A program made the position numbers and the translations under genes. Shown one piece after another: positions 63,872-64,000 of a DNA stretch of 64,000 nt. Source of the stretch: an uncultured Erythrobacter sp. Its GTDB lineage: Bacteria; Pseudomonadota; Alphaproteobacteria; Sphingomonadales; Sphingomonadaceae. Below the pieces are notes generated by a model that saw only the letters and a program-made list of their open reading frames with translations, had not been told where the DNA came from and made no database searches. The stretch covers positions 1,423,611-1,487,610 of the forward strand of contig NZ_CANMIJ010000001.1 in NCBI RefSeq assembly GCF_947497915.1, written 5' to 3'. Position 1 is the stretch's first letter. Each line of letters starts with the position of its first letter.

Positions 63872-64000
63872 TATCAAACGCCGCAGCCTTCTGGCCGGAT
63901 TGGCCGCTCTTGGCACCGGAGCCTGCGCAAAGATTGCTAACAGCGACACGGGTCAAAGCCTGTTTGACACAGCGGAAGACTGGCACCGCATGGCTCAGCG
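63864..64000 (+). CDS. Tat-exported protein, probable molybdopterin oxidoreductase (partial)
   Basis: Only 45 residues are visible before the window ends. MTDIKRRSLLAGLAALGTGA is a twin-arginine signal (RRSLLAGL), followed by mature-looking sequence. Adjacency to the cytochrome b gene is the usual YedY/sulfite-oxidase or similar molybdopterin enzyme arrangement, but the catalytic domain is outside the window, so the enzyme class is inferred from context and signal only. Start overlaps the upstream stop by eight bases. Confidence 0.6.
   Translation, partial: MTDIKRRSLLAGLAALGTGACAKIANSDTGQSLFDTAEDWHRMAQ

Noticed and set aside
1..64000. CRISPR arrays, insertion sequences, prophage or integron structures
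   Set aside because: No regularly spaced repeats, transposase, integrase or phage structural gene was seen in any frame.

Overview
The window looks like chromosomal DNA of an alphaproteobacterium, most likely order Sphingomonadales and close to Erythrobacteraceae. This is inferred, since no 16S rRNA gene or marker tree is available. The support is: a CckA hybrid kinase beside DUF2062 and SmpB genes, a CpdR-type regulator, the alphaproteobacterial SOS box GTTC-N7-GTTC at two genes, a separate F0-ATPase operon starting with atpI, eukaryote-type NADP-isocitrate dehydrogenase, a SapC-family protein, and a pyrF-trpF-trpB-trpA-accD-folC cluster. GC is high nearly throughout. No prophage, IS element, CRISPR array, rRNA or plasmid function was seen; the window is mostly housekeeping with some accessory genes.

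Layout. 1-1.8 kb: F0 ATP synthase operon on the minus strand (atpI, atpB, atpE, atpF', the last cut by the window edge). 2.0-5.9 kb: a ydbH-ynbE-ydbL operon, an AsmA-like envelope lipid-transport set. 6-11.8 kb: radC, a secreted transglutaminase/TPR protein and a DoxX/type-II NADH dehydrogenase fusion. 12-20.3 kb: purB, lapA-pyrF, a divergent lipoprotein, then trpF-trpB-(unknown orf)-trpA-accD-folC. 20.3-25.9 kb: two AmpG-like permeases, a Rieske oxygenase, a pseudouridine synthase and rsmD. 26-33 kb: a small secreted repeat protein, SOS-boxed uvrD, a 57-residue protein, a DEAD-box helicase, an unknown secreted protein and an FAD oxidase. 33-37.4 kb: SapC-family protein with three following hairpins, N-formylglutamate amidohydrolase-like gene, cpdR, tRNA-Val(GAC), icd. 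37.4-45 kb: GNAT-nitrilase fusion, CPA2 antiporter, alaS, SOS-boxed recA. 45-52 kb: two DUF4139 proteins, cckA, DUF2062, smpB. 52-64 kb: S9 peptidase, M14-like deacylase, dapA, lytic transglycosylase, greB, IalB-like protein, rlmN, methyltransferase, MOSC protein, glycine-zipper protein, FolM-like reductase, and a cytochrome b plus Tat-exported enzyme that runs off the right edge.

How the genes connect. recA and uvrD carry matching LexA-type boxes and so probably belong to one SOS regulon. cckA and cpdR are two nodes of the alphaproteobacterial cell-cycle phosphorelay. The envelope is heavily represented: the lipid-transport trio, muropeptide permeases, a lytic transglycosylase, DUF4139 proteins and a glycine-zipper protein. 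The points most worth a second look are: an AT-richer unknown gene wedged between trpB and trpA, with a TTG start left for trpA; a TonB-receptor-plug-like peptide inside the variable linker of one DUF4139 protein; a small secreted protein made of six 11-residue repeats; the two SOS boxes; and a run of three hairpins behind the SapC gene. I found no multi-gene system that I can call new with confidence.
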